Positions 32,593 to 41,939 of a DNA stretch of 64,000 nucleotides are shown here, in pieces (positions within the stretch are counted from its first letter, which is position 1; each line of letters starts with the position of its first letter). This DNA comes from Chryseobacterium aahli (GTDB taxonomy: Bacteria > Bacteroidota > Bacteroidia > Flavobacteriales > Weeksellaceae), in the NCBI RefSeq assembly GCF_022699665.1, contig NZ_JALDNB010000011.1, positions 124,001 to 188,000 on the forward strand, read 5' to 3'. Position numbers and translations under genes: made by a program. A model generated the notes under the pieces. That model searched no databases. It was not told where the DNA came from and saw only the letters and a program-made list of their open reading frames with translations.

Positions 32593-33813
32593 ATGTTTGA
32601 CATTCAGGAAATAAGAAGTCAGTTTTCTATATTAAACCAGCAGGTGAATGGTAAGCCATTGGTTTACTTAGACAATGCAGCAACATCACAGAAGCCAAAT
32701 TCAGTTCTTGAAGTTTGGAATCAATATTATACAGAAATCAATGCTAACGTACACAGAGGAATTCATACGTTGAGCCAGTTGGCAACCGAAGAAATGGAAC
32801 TTTCAAGAAGAAAAATCCAGAAATTCATCAATGCTAAAAATGATTTTGAAGTCATTTTCACTAAAGGAACCACAGAAGGGATTAACCTCATCGCTTATAT
32901 TCTAACAGGAAAATTAAAAAAAGACGATGAGATTATTATTTCTTACCTTGAACATCATTCGAATATCGTTCCGTGGCAATTGTTGTGTGAAAGAACCGGA
33001 GCTAAACTTCGTGTCATCCCAATCGATGAAAACGGAATTCTACAGTTGGATTATTTAGATGAATTTTTAAGCGAAAAAACGAAGGTTGTCTCTGTGAATC
33101 AGGTTTCCAATGCTTTGGGAATCGTTAATCCTATTGAAGAAATCATTGCGAAAACAAGAGCCAATTCAGATGCGTATATTGTCATTGACGGTGCGCAGTC
33201 TGCTCCGCATTTCAAAATAGATGTTCAAGCTTTAGACTGCGATTTCTTTGTGTTTTCAGGTCACAAAATGTATGCTCCGATGGGAACAGGTATTTTGTAC
33301 GGAAAACAGGCGATTCTTGAAAATCTGCCGCCATTCCACGGAGGCGGTGAGATGATTGCGGTTTGTTCATTTGATCAGACCACTTACGCAGGTTTACCTT
33401 TTAAATATGAAGCAGGAACTCCCAATGTAGGTGGAAATATCGCTTTAGGTGCAGCTGTTGATTTCATCAATAAAGTTGGTCATGAAAATATTCAAAAGCA
33501 CGAAAATGCTTTATTGGAATATGCTCAAAGACATCTTCTCGAAATTGAGGGTTTGAAAGTGTATGGTGAAAATGCCAACAGAACCGGAGTTGTTTCTTTT
33601 AATCTGATTGGAATGGGAATTTCTTCAGATGTCGGAATGATTCTCGATAAAATGGGCGTTGCCGTAAGAACTGGACATCACTGTACTCAACCGATTATGG
33701 ATTTCTTTAATATTGCAGGAACGGTGAGAGCAAGTTTTGCAGTTTATAATACATTTCAGGAGATTGATTTGTTGGTGGAAGGTGTTAAAAAAGCACAAAG
33801 AATGCTGGCGTAA
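32593..33813 (+). CDS. sufS: Cysteine desulfurase SufS
   Basis: PLP enzyme that takes sulfur from cysteine and supplies it to the SufBCD scaffold. The 406 residues are of normal length. The PLP lysine is K225 in FSGHKMYAPMGTG, the active-site cysteine C364 in VRTGHHCTQPIMDFF, and HRGIHTLSQLATE near residue 54 is conserved. It is a single gene with its own -7 element and terminator, about 30 kb from the sufBC cluster, whereas in many relatives it lies in the same operon. No sufE or sufU is seen next to it. Confidence 0.95.
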   Translation: MFDIQEIRSQFSILNQQVNGKPLVYLDNAATSQKPNSVLEVWNQYYTEINANVHRGIHTLSQLATEEMELSRRKIQKFINAKNDFEVIFTKGTTEGINLIAYILTGKLKKDDEIIISYLEHHSNIVPWQLLCERTGAKLRVIPIDENGILQLDYLDEFLSEKTKVVSVNQVSNALGIVNPIEEIIAKTRANSDAYIVIDGAQSAPHFKIDVQALDCDFFVFSGHKMYAPMGTGILYGKQAILENLPPFHGGGEMIAVCSFDQTTYAGLPFKYEAGTPNVGGNIALGAAVDFINKVGHENIQKHENALLEYAQRHLLEIEGLKVYGENANRTGVVSFNLIGMGISSDVGMILDKMGVAVRTGHHCTQPIMDFFNIAGTVRASFAVYNTFQEIDLLVEGVKKAQRMLA

Positions 33814-33838
33814 TTTTTCAGAAATTTAATTTAGACAT

Positions 33839-33876
33839 AAAAAATCCCTTTCAGCTTTTCGTTGAAAGGGATTTTG
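33839..33876. terminator. Terminator after sufS, possibly bidirectional
   Basis: Stem AAAATCCCTTTCA / TGAAAGGGATTTT with an 8-base loop. It lies between sufS and the convergent hemE. Confidence 0.8.
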
Positions 33877-33894
33877 CTTTTATAGTTTTTGCTA

Positions 33895-33933
33895 AATAAA
33901 ATCTGTGTTAATCTGTGTGATTTGCGGGAGATT
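33895..33933 (+). repeat. Dispersed intergenic repeat (AATCTGTGTGATTTGCGGG type)
   Basis: Contains AATCTGTGTGATTTGCGGGA, closely related to 55665-55689 and to the segment ending at 54390. All copies are intergenic. Confidence 0.6.
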
Positions 33934-33937
33934 TACA

Positions 33938-34969
33938 TTAATTATTCGGCTTCCAATCTACCACCGCTCTGATAAACGCTTCTGCATTTTCCAAAGGAAT
34001 GTTAGGTAAAATTCCGTGACCAAGATTGGCGATATATCGGTCTTTTCCGAAACGGTTGATCATTTCGTTCACCATTTTCTTAATGGTTTCCGGAGTAGAA
34101 TGTAATCTTGCAGGATCAAAATTTCCTTGCAAAGTCATTGTGTGATTCGTTAATGTTCTAGCCAATTCCGGTTTAATCGTCCAGTCAACACCTAAAGCAG
34201 AAACCGGCGACATTGTCATATCTTCCAACGCAAACCAGCATCCTTTTCCGAAAACAACAACGTGCGTCAAAGGAGCCAATGCTTCAACAATCTGACTGAT
34301 GTACTGCCAAGAAAATTCCTGATAATCCTGTGGAGAAAGCATTCCGCCCCAAGAATCGAAAACCTGAACTGCAGAAACTCCTTTCTCTACTTTTCTTTTT
34401 AAGTAAGCAATCGTAGTATCTGTGATTTTCTGAAGCAACAAATGCGCAGCTTCCGGCTGCTGGAAACAGAAAGATTTCGCAATATCAAAAGCCTTACTTC
34501 CTTTTCCTTCCACGCAGTAGCAAAGAAGCGTCCAAGGCGATCCCGCAAAACCAATCAATGGAATATCGTTGTCTAATTTGATTAAAGTGAGTTCGATCGC
34601 ATCAAAAACGTAGCCTAAAGTATCATTCACATCCGGAACGATTACATTCTGCACATCTTCCATCGTTCTGATCGGGTTATCCAACCACGGACCAACGTTT
34701 TCTTTCATTTTAAAATCAATTCCCATCGCTTGAGGAACCACCAAGATGTCTGAAAATAAAATCGCAGCATCCAAAGGATATCTTCTGATGGGCTGAACGG
34801 TGATTTCAGAAGCCAGTTCCGGAGTTTGGCATCTTGTGAAAAAGTCGTATTTGTCACGCAATGCAATGAATTCCGGTAGGTATCTTCCTGCCTGTCTCAT
34901 CATCCAAACCGGTGGTCTTTCTACAGTTTCTCCACGAAGTGCTTTTAAATATAGGTCGTTTTTAATCAT
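33938..34969 (-). CDS. hemE: Uroporphyrinogen decarboxylase
   Basis: Fifth step of haem synthesis: removes four carboxyl groups from uroporphyrinogen III to give coproporphyrinogen III. The 343 residues include the two family signatures, RPPVWMMRQAGRYLPEF near residue 18 and a second region GFAGSPWTLLCYCVEGKGSK near residue 141, and the conserved YIANLGHGILPNIPLENAEA near the C-terminus. It is 45 bases downstream of hemD on the same strand. Confidence 0.97.
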   Translation of the reverse strand: MIKNDLYLKALRGETVERPPVWMMRQAGRYLPEFIALRDKYDFFTRCQTPELASEITVQPIRRYPLDAAILFSDILVVPQAMGIDFKMKENVGPWLDNPIRTMEDVQNVIVPDVNDTLGYVFDAIELTLIKLDNDIPLIGFAGSPWTLLCYCVEGKGSKAFDIAKSFCFQQPEAAHLLLQKITDTTIAYLKRKVEKGVSAVQVFDSWGGMLSPQDYQEFSWQYISQIVEALAPLTHVVVFGKGCWFALEDMTMSPVSALGVDWTIKPELARTLTNHTMTLQGNFDPARLHSTPETIKKMVNEMINRFGKDRYIANLGHGILPNIPLENAEAFIRAVVDWKPNN

Positions 34970-35014
34970 ATCTTTTAGTTGGTAGTTGTTGGTTTTGAGT
35001 TGATTGCTTTAAAA

Positions 35015-35695
35015 TTAGTTATTCTTTAAAGCATCTTTTATAGCCGACAACAGGTTTGATAAAGTATTTTTTTTACTTGTAAAAATCTCTGATTCTGTAT
35101 GTTTTCTTAACTCTTTTGAAGTAGTTTCTCCTATTGAAAAGAGAGCTGAATTTTCTAAAGAATTATTTTTCGCAAAACTACGAACTCCGCTTGGGCTAAA
35201 AAAAACTATTGCATGATATTTTTCAGGTATTACAGGATTCAGCTCTTCTGTCTTGTAAACAGTAACTTTTTTGTAGCTGATATTTTGTAGCGGAAGGTTG
35301 TTATCTAATACATCAATCGCCAGATTTCCACAAAAATGAATGAATTTTTCGTGAACACAGTTGTCAATAATGAATTTTGAAAGTGTTTCAGCGTTTTTTA
35401 AAACTTTAAAAGTCCCGAAACCATTCTTTCTGATTTCTCTTTTTGTTTTCTCGCCGACGCAGTAGATTTTATTGTAGTTTTTTGCGGCAAAATCTTCGTT
35501 TGGTTTAAATTGATTCTCAAAAAAAGATTTCACACCATTTGAACTTGTGAAAATCAGCGAGTAATTTTTTAAATCAAATACTTCAACTTTTAAATTTTCT
35601 ATTAGAATGACCTCAATACATTCAGCCGAAATATCGTTTCCCAATTCTTTGGAAAGCAATTCTGAACCTATGTTTTTGGTGAATAAAATTTTCAT
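35015..35695 (-). CDS. hemD: Uroporphyrinogen-III synthase
   Basis: Closes the tetrapyrrole ring with inversion of ring D. The family is poorly conserved; here FTSSNGVKSFFENQFK near residue 50, YCVGEKTKREIRKNGFG, FFSPSGVRSFAKNN near residue 170 and FSIGETTSKELRKH show the typical duplicated fold. The 226 residues are of normal length. Its start codon overlaps the stop of the upstream amidase gene by one base (TAATG), so it is translationally coupled to it. Position in a hem cluster supports the call. Confidence 0.9.
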   Translation of the reverse strand: MKILFTKNIGSELLSKELGNDISAECIEVILIENLKVEVFDLKNYSLIFTSSNGVKSFFENQFKPNEDFAAKNYNKIYCVGEKTKREIRKNGFGTFKVLKNAETLSKFIIDNCVHEKFIHFCGNLAIDVLDNNLPLQNISYKKVTVYKTEELNPVIPEKYHAIVFFSPSGVRSFAKNNSLENSALFSIGETTSKELRKHTESEIFTSKKNTLSNLLSAIKDALKNN

Positions 35696-36351
35696 TAAGG
35701 TTTGTCTTTCAAACGTAAATCAGCGACTTGTAATCTTACCTTGTTCATAAAATCTTTTCCGGGATCTTCTTTTCCGGTGAAATATTTCGGGTCAGATTCT
35801 TTCCAAAGCTTAGAATTTCTGAAAACACCGTACTCCGAATGGCCGATTAAATATTCTATCTTGTATTTTTTCGTTAAATATCTTACTAACTGAGCATTTG
35901 CTGCAACTTGCTTTTCTGTGAGAGGCTGTTTTTTACTTCCGATATTTTCAACTCCGATGGCGCAATAATTTAAGCCGATGGTGTGTCTTGCAAATATATT
36001 CGGTTCAATCAATTGATAGATCGTTCCGTCTCGATCGACGATGTATTGCGAAGATACGTTGAGTGTACTTTGTTTTTTTAAAGTATTTCTAGCGCTTTCG
36101 AGATGTGTATTGTTGAAGTATTTAAAATTACTTTCCACGGTTCCGCCGGCGGTATAATGCAGAACAATCACTTTCGGAACAATCGTTGGCGTTTTTTGAG
36201 TCAGTCCGTGATGGTCTTTCAAATATTCTAGGCTAAGACGAATTCTCTCCTCAGAATAATTGATGGGTTTATTGACTATTTTAAACTCACTTTGTTGTGC
36301 AGGCGAAAAGTTTAATATCAATAAGAATAAGAGGTAAATCAGATTTTTCAT
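35695..36351 (-). CDS. Exported N-acetylmuramoyl-L-alanine amidase (Amidase_2)
   Basis: Exported amidase of 218 residues with signal peptide MKNLIYLLFLLILNFSPAQQ. The zinc-dependent amidase_2 domain covers about residues 45-200: KVIVLHYTAGGTVESNFKYF with the first histidine, HTIGLNYCAIGVENIGSKK, and EYLIGHSEYGVF with another ligand. It cleaves the peptide from the glycan in peptidoglycan. It sits between a DUF1287 gene (6 bases upstream) and hemD (1 base overlap) in the haem cluster, which is an unexpected mix of functions. Confidence 0.9.
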   Translation of the reverse strand: MKNLIYLLFLLILNFSPAQQSEFKIVNKPINYSEERIRLSLEYLKDHHGLTQKTPTIVPKVIVLHYTAGGTVESNFKYFNNTHLESARNTLKKQSTLNVSSQYIVDRDGTIYQLIEPNIFARHTIGLNYCAIGVENIGSKKQPLTEKQVAANAQLVRYLTKKYKIEYLIGHSEYGVFRNSKLWKESDPKYFTGKEDPGKDFMNKVRLQVADLRLKDKP

Positions 36352-36357
36352 GAATAA

Positions 36358-36939
36358 TTATTTCTGATATTGATAATGTCCTGTTATGGTAAATCTAAAC
36401 AGACAATCTTCAATCACCTGCCCGCCACCGATGTTGTGAACAATCAGATATCTTTTTCCGTCAGCCGATTTTTTATTCACTACAATTCCGATGTGTGTCA
36501 AATTTCCGGGTAAAAGCCATGTGACAATGTCGCCGGGAGCATAAAGCGCAGGATTTTTTTCAGTAGATTTTGACTGCCCGAATTTTGCAAAGAAAACTCT
36601 CAGATTAGGAACTCTTCTGTGGTCGATATTGGTATCGGCTCTTTTCAGACCCCAGTTTTTAGGATATTTAGAAAAATTCTTCTTCATATCTTCATGCACT
36701 TCTTTTTGCAAATCAATCCCCAATTTTCTGTACGCTCTGATGACAACATCTGTACAAACACCTTTGTCTGCGGGGACGTCACCGTTTGGATATTTGATGG
36801 TAAAATAAGCAGGATCGTAAGTGACTCTGTCTTTTGTTAAGCTTAAAGCGGCATCAGATAATTTTTGAGCAAACTGATTCTGAGCATTCGCTGTAAAAAC
36901 AAAAAACAGGAATAAGATTATGGAAAAGTACTTTTTCAT
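36358..36939 (-). CDS. Exported DUF1287 protein
   Basis: Exported protein of 193 residues with signal peptide MKKYFSIILFLFFVFTANAQ. The rest is a DUF1287 domain: DKGVCTDVVIRAYRKLGIDL contains a conserved cysteine, then TNIDHRRVPNLRVFFAKFG, and LYAPGDIVTWLLPGNLTHIGIVV contains a histidine in an arrangement like NlpC/P60 hydrolases. Enzyme activity of the family is unproven. The frame continues to 36981, but the ATG at 36939 gives a proper signal peptide and is preferred. It lies next to a cell-wall amidase. Confidence 0.88.
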   Translation of the reverse strand: MKKYFSIILFLFFVFTANAQNQFAQKLSDAALSLTKDRVTYDPAYFTIKYPNGDVPADKGVCTDVVIRAYRKLGIDLQKEVHEDMKKNFSKYPKNWGLKRADTNIDHRRVPNLRVFFAKFGQSKSTEKNPALYAPGDIVTWLLPGNLTHIGIVVNKKSADGKRYLIVHNIGGGQVIEDCLFRFTITGHYQYQK

Positions 36940-37135
36940 AGACTTGAAACTTTGAATTAAAAACAGTTTTGTAAAGTTCAAAAATTAATTTTAAACACTA
37001 AGAAACTTTAGACATAAAGAAATGTTGAGATTCAGATGCATCTCAATTTAGCGGTCTGCTAAATAAATTTCTTTAGAAATTCACTTAAATTATCTTTAAA
37101 ACTTATAAATCTTAATGGTGAAAAATATTTAAAAA

Positions 37136-38044
37136 TTACAGCTGGCTTTTAATCTCAGCCATCAATTCTCTTCCACCATTTTCTAATACGATGTTCGCAA
37201 ATTTTTCACCGAAATTCTCTTCTTCATTATATTCAAAACTTTCGTCGATAGCGATATAGTTTTTTCCGTCAAGCGAACAAAGCGCTCCTTTAAAACGAAT
37301 CTGGTTCCCAATTTTTTCCGCAAAAGCGCCAATCGGAGCTGTACAGCCACCTTCAAGCGTGCTCAGGAAATTTCTTTCCATTTCTATGCAGATTTGGGTT
37401 TGCTTGTGATTGATCGATTTTAAAATCTCGTTGATTTCAGGCTTTTCAGAATGTCCAGCAATGGCAATCACACCTTGCGAAGCAGCAGGAATCATTACGG
37501 GAAGCATCTCGTAATTGATATCCATATTCATTCTTTTGATTCCGGCTAGAGATAAAATCGTTGCATCAAAATCCTGTTCTTCCAGTTTTTGTAATCTCGT
37601 CTGGATATTTCCTCTGATATCAAAAAACTGAGTGTCGGGATAATGTTTTGACCAAAAAGCACGTCTTCTCAAGCTACTTGTTGCCAGTTTCAGTTCGTGA
37701 AATTCTTTGTCTTGTGCAGATTTTCTTCTGATTAAAACGTCCTGCGGATAATCTCTTTCAAGATGCGCAATCAGTTCAATATTGTGTGGAAGTTGCGTGG
37801 GTACATCTTTCAAAGAGTGTACGGCAATGTCAATTTCGTCATTTAATAAAGCGACATCCAAATCTCTTGTGAAAACGCCTGTAATTCCTAAAGAATAAAG
37901 TGGCTGATTGAGATTTTTATCTCCTGAAGAAATGATGGGAGTGATCTCCGTAAGGTAATTATTGTTCTGTAAGTGCCTGGCTACTTCTCTGGCCTGCCAA
38001 AGTGCAAGTGCCGAATTTCTGGTTCCTATCCTAATGCTTTTCAT
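37136..38044 (-). CDS. hemC: Porphobilinogen deaminase (hydroxymethylbilane synthase)
   Basis: Joins four porphobilinogen units into hydroxymethylbilane. The 302 residues start MKSIRIGTRNSALALWQARE, with VHSLKDVPTQLP near residue 77 and the cofactor-binding cysteine in STLEGGCTAPIGAFAEK near residue 235. The frame is open to 38068, but the ATG at 38044 gives the family N-terminus and overlaps hemA by 14 bases. The next gene downstream, DUF1287, starts about 200 bases after the hemC stop. Confidence 0.96.
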   Translation of the reverse strand: MKSIRIGTRNSALALWQAREVARHLQNNNYLTEITPIISSGDKNLNQPLYSLGITGVFTRDLDVALLNDEIDIAVHSLKDVPTQLPHNIELIAHLERDYPQDVLIRRKSAQDKEFHELKLATSSLRRRAFWSKHYPDTQFFDIRGNIQTRLQKLEEQDFDATILSLAGIKRMNMDINYEMLPVMIPAASQGVIAIAGHSEKPEINEILKSINHKQTQICIEMERNFLSTLEGGCTAPIGAFAEKIGNQIRFKGALCSLDGKNYIAIDESFEYNEEENFGEKFANIVLENGGRELMAEIKSQL

Positions 38045-39305
38045 TGAATTCGTTATTGGGTTGTTCAACTAATATTTCGTGCATTAATTTACTAATTTCT
38101 TCGGCTTTGAGAGGGTTATCAATGATATATTTTGCAAAACGGTTGGTAATTTTCTGAATCATTTTCTCAGAAAGCTCCATGTCGTTGATATTGATGTACT
38201 TATTTTTTCTGTAGAAATTGTGCATCTCATTACGCTCCATATTTTTCAAGACCGCTTTGAAGTGATGGATGTTTGGTGCCAGTTTTCTTTTTTTCTCCCA
38301 TTCAAGGAAGTCTTTGGTCATTTCCTTGATGATTTTTTCAGCTTTGGGGATTTCTTTTTCTCTCTGCTGTATGGTTTCCTGAATTTGTTTCGAAAGCTCA
38401 TCAACATCAATCAAAGTTACGTGACTAAGTTCTGAAACGCTTTTATCAACATTATGCGGGATCGAAAGATCAATCACCAAAGTTTCTCTTCCGTTTTGAA
38501 AATGAGATTTGTTGATGATGGGGGTTTTTGCACCAGTGGCTACAATCAAAATATCGGTATTCTCAATTTCTTTATCAAAATCAGTGTAATCAATATTAGG
38601 AATATTGTATTTCTCGGAAATTTTTGCCGCAGTTTCCTGAGTCCTGTTGGCGATTTTAATTTTAGGCTGATAAACGTGTTTTACTAAATTTTCAACCGTG
38701 TTCTGTCCGATTTCACCAACTCCGAGAAGTAAGATGTTTTTTTCGTTCAGTTTTTTTTGATTGTTTAAAATATAATGAACTGCCGCATAAGAAACCGAAG
38801 CCGCACCGTTGGAAATTGCCGTCTCGTTTTTGATTCTTTTAGAAATCTGAATCGCAGAGTTGATGGATCGTTCCAAATAAGGATTCGAGTTCTGTCGTTC
38901 TTTCTTAAACCGGGCGTACGCTTTCTTGATTTGTCCGATAATCTCAAAATCACCGATGATCTGACTTTCCAAACCGGCTGCTACTCTGAACAAATGTTTC
39001 AGCGCTTCTTCTTTTGTTAAAATATTGGCAAAAGGCAGGAAGTCTGAAAGGTTGACGCCAATCGTTTTGCAATACTCTTCGGCCACAAAAAGATAGTTGG
39101 ATGTCGTTGTATAAATCTCAGTTCTGTTGCAGGTGGAAACCACAAAGGCATCCCCCAGATTTTCGTCGTGAATTCGGGAAACAAAGTTTTTGATATTTTC
39201 GTCGAAGAATGCAAATTTTCCCCTCGTTTCTACATCTGCCTTCTCATAACTCACTGAAAGTACAGCGAAATTTGTCGTCTGATGTATGTTAGAATACTGT
39301 ATCAT
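38031..39305 (-). CDS. hemA: Glutamyl-tRNA reductase
   Basis: First committed enzyme of the C5 haem pathway; reduces glutamyl-tRNA to glutamate-1-semialdehyde. The 424 residues include the catalytic cysteine in VVSTCNRTEIY near residue 58, HLFRVAAGLESQIIGDFEI, the NADPH-binding LLLGVGEIGQNTVENLVKH and TLVIDLSIPHNVD. It heads a hemA-hemC pair. A -7 element TAAATTTG at 39321-39314 is 8 bases before the ATG, so the 5' leader would be only a few bases long. Confidence 0.96.
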   Translation of the reverse strand: MIQYSNIHQTTNFAVLSVSYEKADVETRGKFAFFDENIKNFVSRIHDENLGDAFVVSTCNRTEIYTTTSNYLFVAEEYCKTIGVNLSDFLPFANILTKEEALKHLFRVAAGLESQIIGDFEIIGQIKKAYARFKKERQNSNPYLERSINSAIQISKRIKNETAISNGAASVSYAAVHYILNNQKKLNEKNILLLGVGEIGQNTVENLVKHVYQPKIKIANRTQETAAKISEKYNIPNIDYTDFDKEIENTDILIVATGAKTPIINKSHFQNGRETLVIDLSIPHNVDKSVSELSHVTLIDVDELSKQIQETIQQREKEIPKAEKIIKEMTKDFLEWEKKRKLAPNIHHFKAVLKNMERNEMHNFYRKNKYININDMELSEKMIQKITNRFAKYIIDNPLKAEEISKLMHEILVEQPNNEFNEKH

Positions 39306-39313
39306 AAGCGTTG

Positions 39314-39321
39314 CAAATTTA
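39314..39321 (-). promoter_or_regulatory. -7 promoter element of hemA
   Basis: TAAATTTG on the minus strand, 8 bases before the start codon. Confidence 0.5.
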
Positions 39322-39500
39322 AGTATTTTTAAATTAAGCTCCTGCTGATATTGTGTATGATAAATATCGTAAAAAGCTATAAATTATATTGAAAAAGCTC
39401 TAAGAATCAGATAAACGAAAGATTAATGAAAAATTAAAAATTTAATAAAATTTTAACCAAATTATATTCATGATATTATTCATAAGTAGTCATTAATTTA

Positions 39501-39508
39501 TATCTTTG
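39501..39508 (+). promoter_or_regulatory. -7 promoter element of the mre operon
   Basis: TATCTTTG matches TAnnTTTG exactly, 23 bases before the mreB ATG. Confidence 0.5.
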
Positions 39509-39531
39509 TAAACTTAAATCAGGACAAAATT

Positions 39532-40557
39532 ATGAGTATATTCGATATGTTTACGCAAGACATTGCGATAGACCTTGGAACTGCCAACACGCTTATCATC
39601 CACAATAACAAGATTGTTATTGATCAGCCATCAATTGTTGCAATTGAGCGTTCTACAGGTAAGCCAATCGCAGTAGGTGAGCAGGCGAAACATATGCAGG
39701 GTAAAACTCATGAGGATATCAAAACAATTCGTCCGTTGAAAGATGGTGTTATTGCAGATTTTCATGCTTCTGAGCACATGATCAAGGAGTTTATCAAGAA
39801 AATCCCTGGTATTAAAGGAAGATTTATTCAGCCTGCTTTAAGAATTGTAATCTGTATTCCATCAGGAATTACCGAAGTTGAAAAGAGAGCGGTAAGAGAT
39901 TCTGCTCAAAAAGTAAACGCTAAAGATGTAAGGTTAATCTATGAGCCAATGGCAGCTGCAATAGGAGTTGGTATTGATGTTCAGAAACCTGAAGGAAATA
40001 TGATCATCGACATAGGTGGTGGTACTACAGAAATTGCAGTAGTTGCTTTGGGTGGTATCGTTTGTGATAAATCTGTGAAAATTGCAGGTGACGTATTTAC
40101 CAATGATATTGCTTATTTCCTGAGAACACACCATAACCTTTATATCGGAGAAAGAACTGCTGAAAGAGTGAAAATTGAAGTAGGTTCTGCTGTTGAAGAT
40201 CTTGATGTGGATATTGAAGATATTCCGGTGCAAGGTAGAGACTTGATCACAGGTAAACCAAAAGAAATTATGGTTGGTTACAAAGAAATCGCTCGTGCTT
40301 TGGATAAATCGATTATCAGAATTGAAGATGCAGTAATGGAAACACTTTCTCTTACGCCTCCAGAATTGTCAGCCGATATTTACAAAACAGGTATTTATCT
40401 TGCTGGTGGTGGTGCTTTGTTGAGAGGTTTGGCAGACAGACTTCACAAGAAAACAGGTCTTCCGGTTTTTGTAGCTGAAGATCCATTGAGAGCCGTGGTA
40501 CGAGGTACGGGTATCGCACTTAAGAATATGGATAAATTCAATTTCTTAATTAAATAA
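39532..40557 (+). CDS. mreB: Rod shape-determining protein MreB
   Basis: Bacterial actin that organises lateral cell-wall synthesis. The 341 residues show the actin ATPase motifs: DIAIDLGTANTLI near residue 10, VICIPSGITEVEKRAVRDSA near 105, IDIGGGTTEIAVVALGGIV near 159 and YLAGGGALLRGLADRLHKKT near 289. It is the first gene of mreB-mreC-mreD-mrdA-rodA, 28 bases upstream of mreC. Confidence 0.98.
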   Translation: MSIFDMFTQDIAIDLGTANTLIIHNNKIVIDQPSIVAIERSTGKPIAVGEQAKHMQGKTHEDIKTIRPLKDGVIADFHASEHMIKEFIKKIPGIKGRFIQPALRIVICIPSGITEVEKRAVRDSAQKVNAKDVRLIYEPMAAAIGVGIDVQKPEGNMIIDIGGGTTEIAVVALGGIVCDKSVKIAGDVFTNDIAYFLRTHHNLYIGERTAERVKIEVGSAVEDLDVDIEDIPVQGRDLITGKPKEIMVGYKEIARALDKSIIRIEDAVMETLSLTPPELSADIYKTGIYLAGGGALLRGLADRLHKKTGLPVFVAEDPLRAVVRGTGIALKNMDKFNFLIK

Positions 40558-40585
40558 TTTTAACTTTTTACGACTCTTTATCTGA

Positions 40586-41440
40586 ATGGGATTTTTGCTG
40601 AGATTATTTTCAAAGAATGCTCTTCTTGTCTTCTTTATTTTCCTGCAAATTATTGCTCTTGTTCTGATATTCTCTAAAAACGCAATGCAACAATCCTGGC
40701 TTGCAGGTCAGACGGCTGCGTTCAATTCATGGGTTTCGGGGTATATTGATGAAGGAGTTTCTTATTTAAAACTAAAACAAACCAACGAAGATCTTGTCGC
40801 TCAAAACAAAGCATTGATGCTTGAGCTTTACGGAAAACAGGGAGCGAAAAATCCTCTATTCAGAAAAGTACATGATACTTTGGGTGGCGGACAGATCTAT
40901 ACATTCGTTGACGGTGAAATTGTTTTCAACAGTATCAACCGACGAAACAACTACTTTACCATCAACCGCGGTAGACGTGATGGAGTTCTTCCTCAGATGG
41001 GCGTCATGGCGCCAAAAGGAATTGCCGGAATCGTCATCAATTCTACAGACAGTTATGCTTTGGTACAATCTGTATTGAGCGTTAATAAAATCAGAATCAA
41101 TGCTGCTCTAAAAAAATCCGGGTACTTTGGTACTTTGACTTGGAAAGGGGACAATTCAAGAGTGATGCACTTGTCTGATGTTCCTAAATATGTTTCCCTG
41201 AAAATAGGAGATACCATTGTAACAGATGGTAAATCAGCAATTTTCCCTAAAGGGATTATGATTGGTACTGTCGCAGGATATACAGTAGATAACCAGACCG
41301 GATTTTGGGATATTTCTGTGGAGTTGAGTGAAAAAATGGGCGCTTTGAATAAAGTTTTCGTTGTTAAAAACCTTAAGAAAGCTGAGGTTCAGAAAATCAG
41401 CGACACGATGCAGGCCGTAATAAAAAAAGAAAATGATTAG
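40586..41440 (+). CDS. mreC: Rod shape-determining protein MreC
   Basis: Membrane-anchored periplasmic scaffold of the elongasome that activates PBP2/RodA. It has 284 residues: one transmembrane segment at about 11-29 (ALLVFFIFLQIIALVLIF), a short helical region, and the beta-rich MreC domain (FTINRGRRDGVLPQMGVMAP, GIAGIVINSTDSYALVQSVL, GDTIVTDGKSAIFPKGIMIG). It overlaps mreD by 8 bases (ATGATTAG). Confidence 0.95.
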   Translation: MGFLLRLFSKNALLVFFIFLQIIALVLIFSKNAMQQSWLAGQTAAFNSWVSGYIDEGVSYLKLKQTNEDLVAQNKALMLELYGKQGAKNPLFRKVHDTLGGGQIYTFVDGEIVFNSINRRNNYFTINRGRRDGVLPQMGVMAPKGIAGIVINSTDSYALVQSVLSVNKIRINAALKKSGYFGTLTWKGDNSRVMHLSDVPKYVSLKIGDTIVTDGKSAIFPKGIMIGTVAGYTVDNQTGFWDISVELSEKMGALNKVFVVKNLKKAEVQKISDTMQAVIKKEND

Positions 41441-41939
41441 CAGAACTTTATTTACAGATCTTTTGATCATGATTTTTCTGGTTGCATTACAGATATTTGT
41501 TTTGAACAGGATTACGCTGTTCGGAAAGTATACGCCGGTTTTGTATCCTGTTTTTGTGATGTTCTATCCTTTTTTTAGAAATAAATTTCAGTTCTTAGCT
41601 TTAAGTTTTTTAATTGGGTTGGCGATTGATGCTTTCCTCTATTCTTGGGGAATCAATGCTTTGGCAATGACTGTTGTAGCTTATTTCAGAACTTTAATCT
41701 TCAGAACTTCTACAGATACTTCTACCGATTTCTTCTCATTTCAGTCTCTGCAATGGACTCAGTTTTTGCTGTTCCTCTTCTCAAGCATATTTTTACATCA
41801 GCTTTTGGTACAGTATATTGAGTTTTTTAAATTCACCAGAATTTTTGAAATCTTTCTTAATGTGTTGGTAACTAGTGTAATTTCTTTTATATTTATCATT
41901 ATTTACGCATTAATCTTTAAAATCAAACAGAAAGTTTGA
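41433..41939 (+). CDS. mreD: Rod shape-determining protein MreD
   Basis: Integral membrane partner of MreC. The 168 residues form about five hydrophobic segments (LIMIFLVALQIFVLNRITLF, FLALSFLIGLAIDAFLYSWG and others) without a signal peptide. The family is weakly conserved; the assignment rests on length, topology and position between mreC and mrdA. It overlaps mreC by 8 bases and mrdA by 4 bases. Confidence 0.9.
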   Translation: MISRTLFTDLLIMIFLVALQIFVLNRITLFGKYTPVLYPVFVMFYPFFRNKFQFLALSFLIGLAIDAFLYSWGINALAMTVVAYFRTLIFRTSTDTSTDFFSFQSLQWTQFLLFLFSSIFLHQLLVQYIEFFKFTRIFEIFLNVLVTSVISFIFIIIYALIFKIKQKV

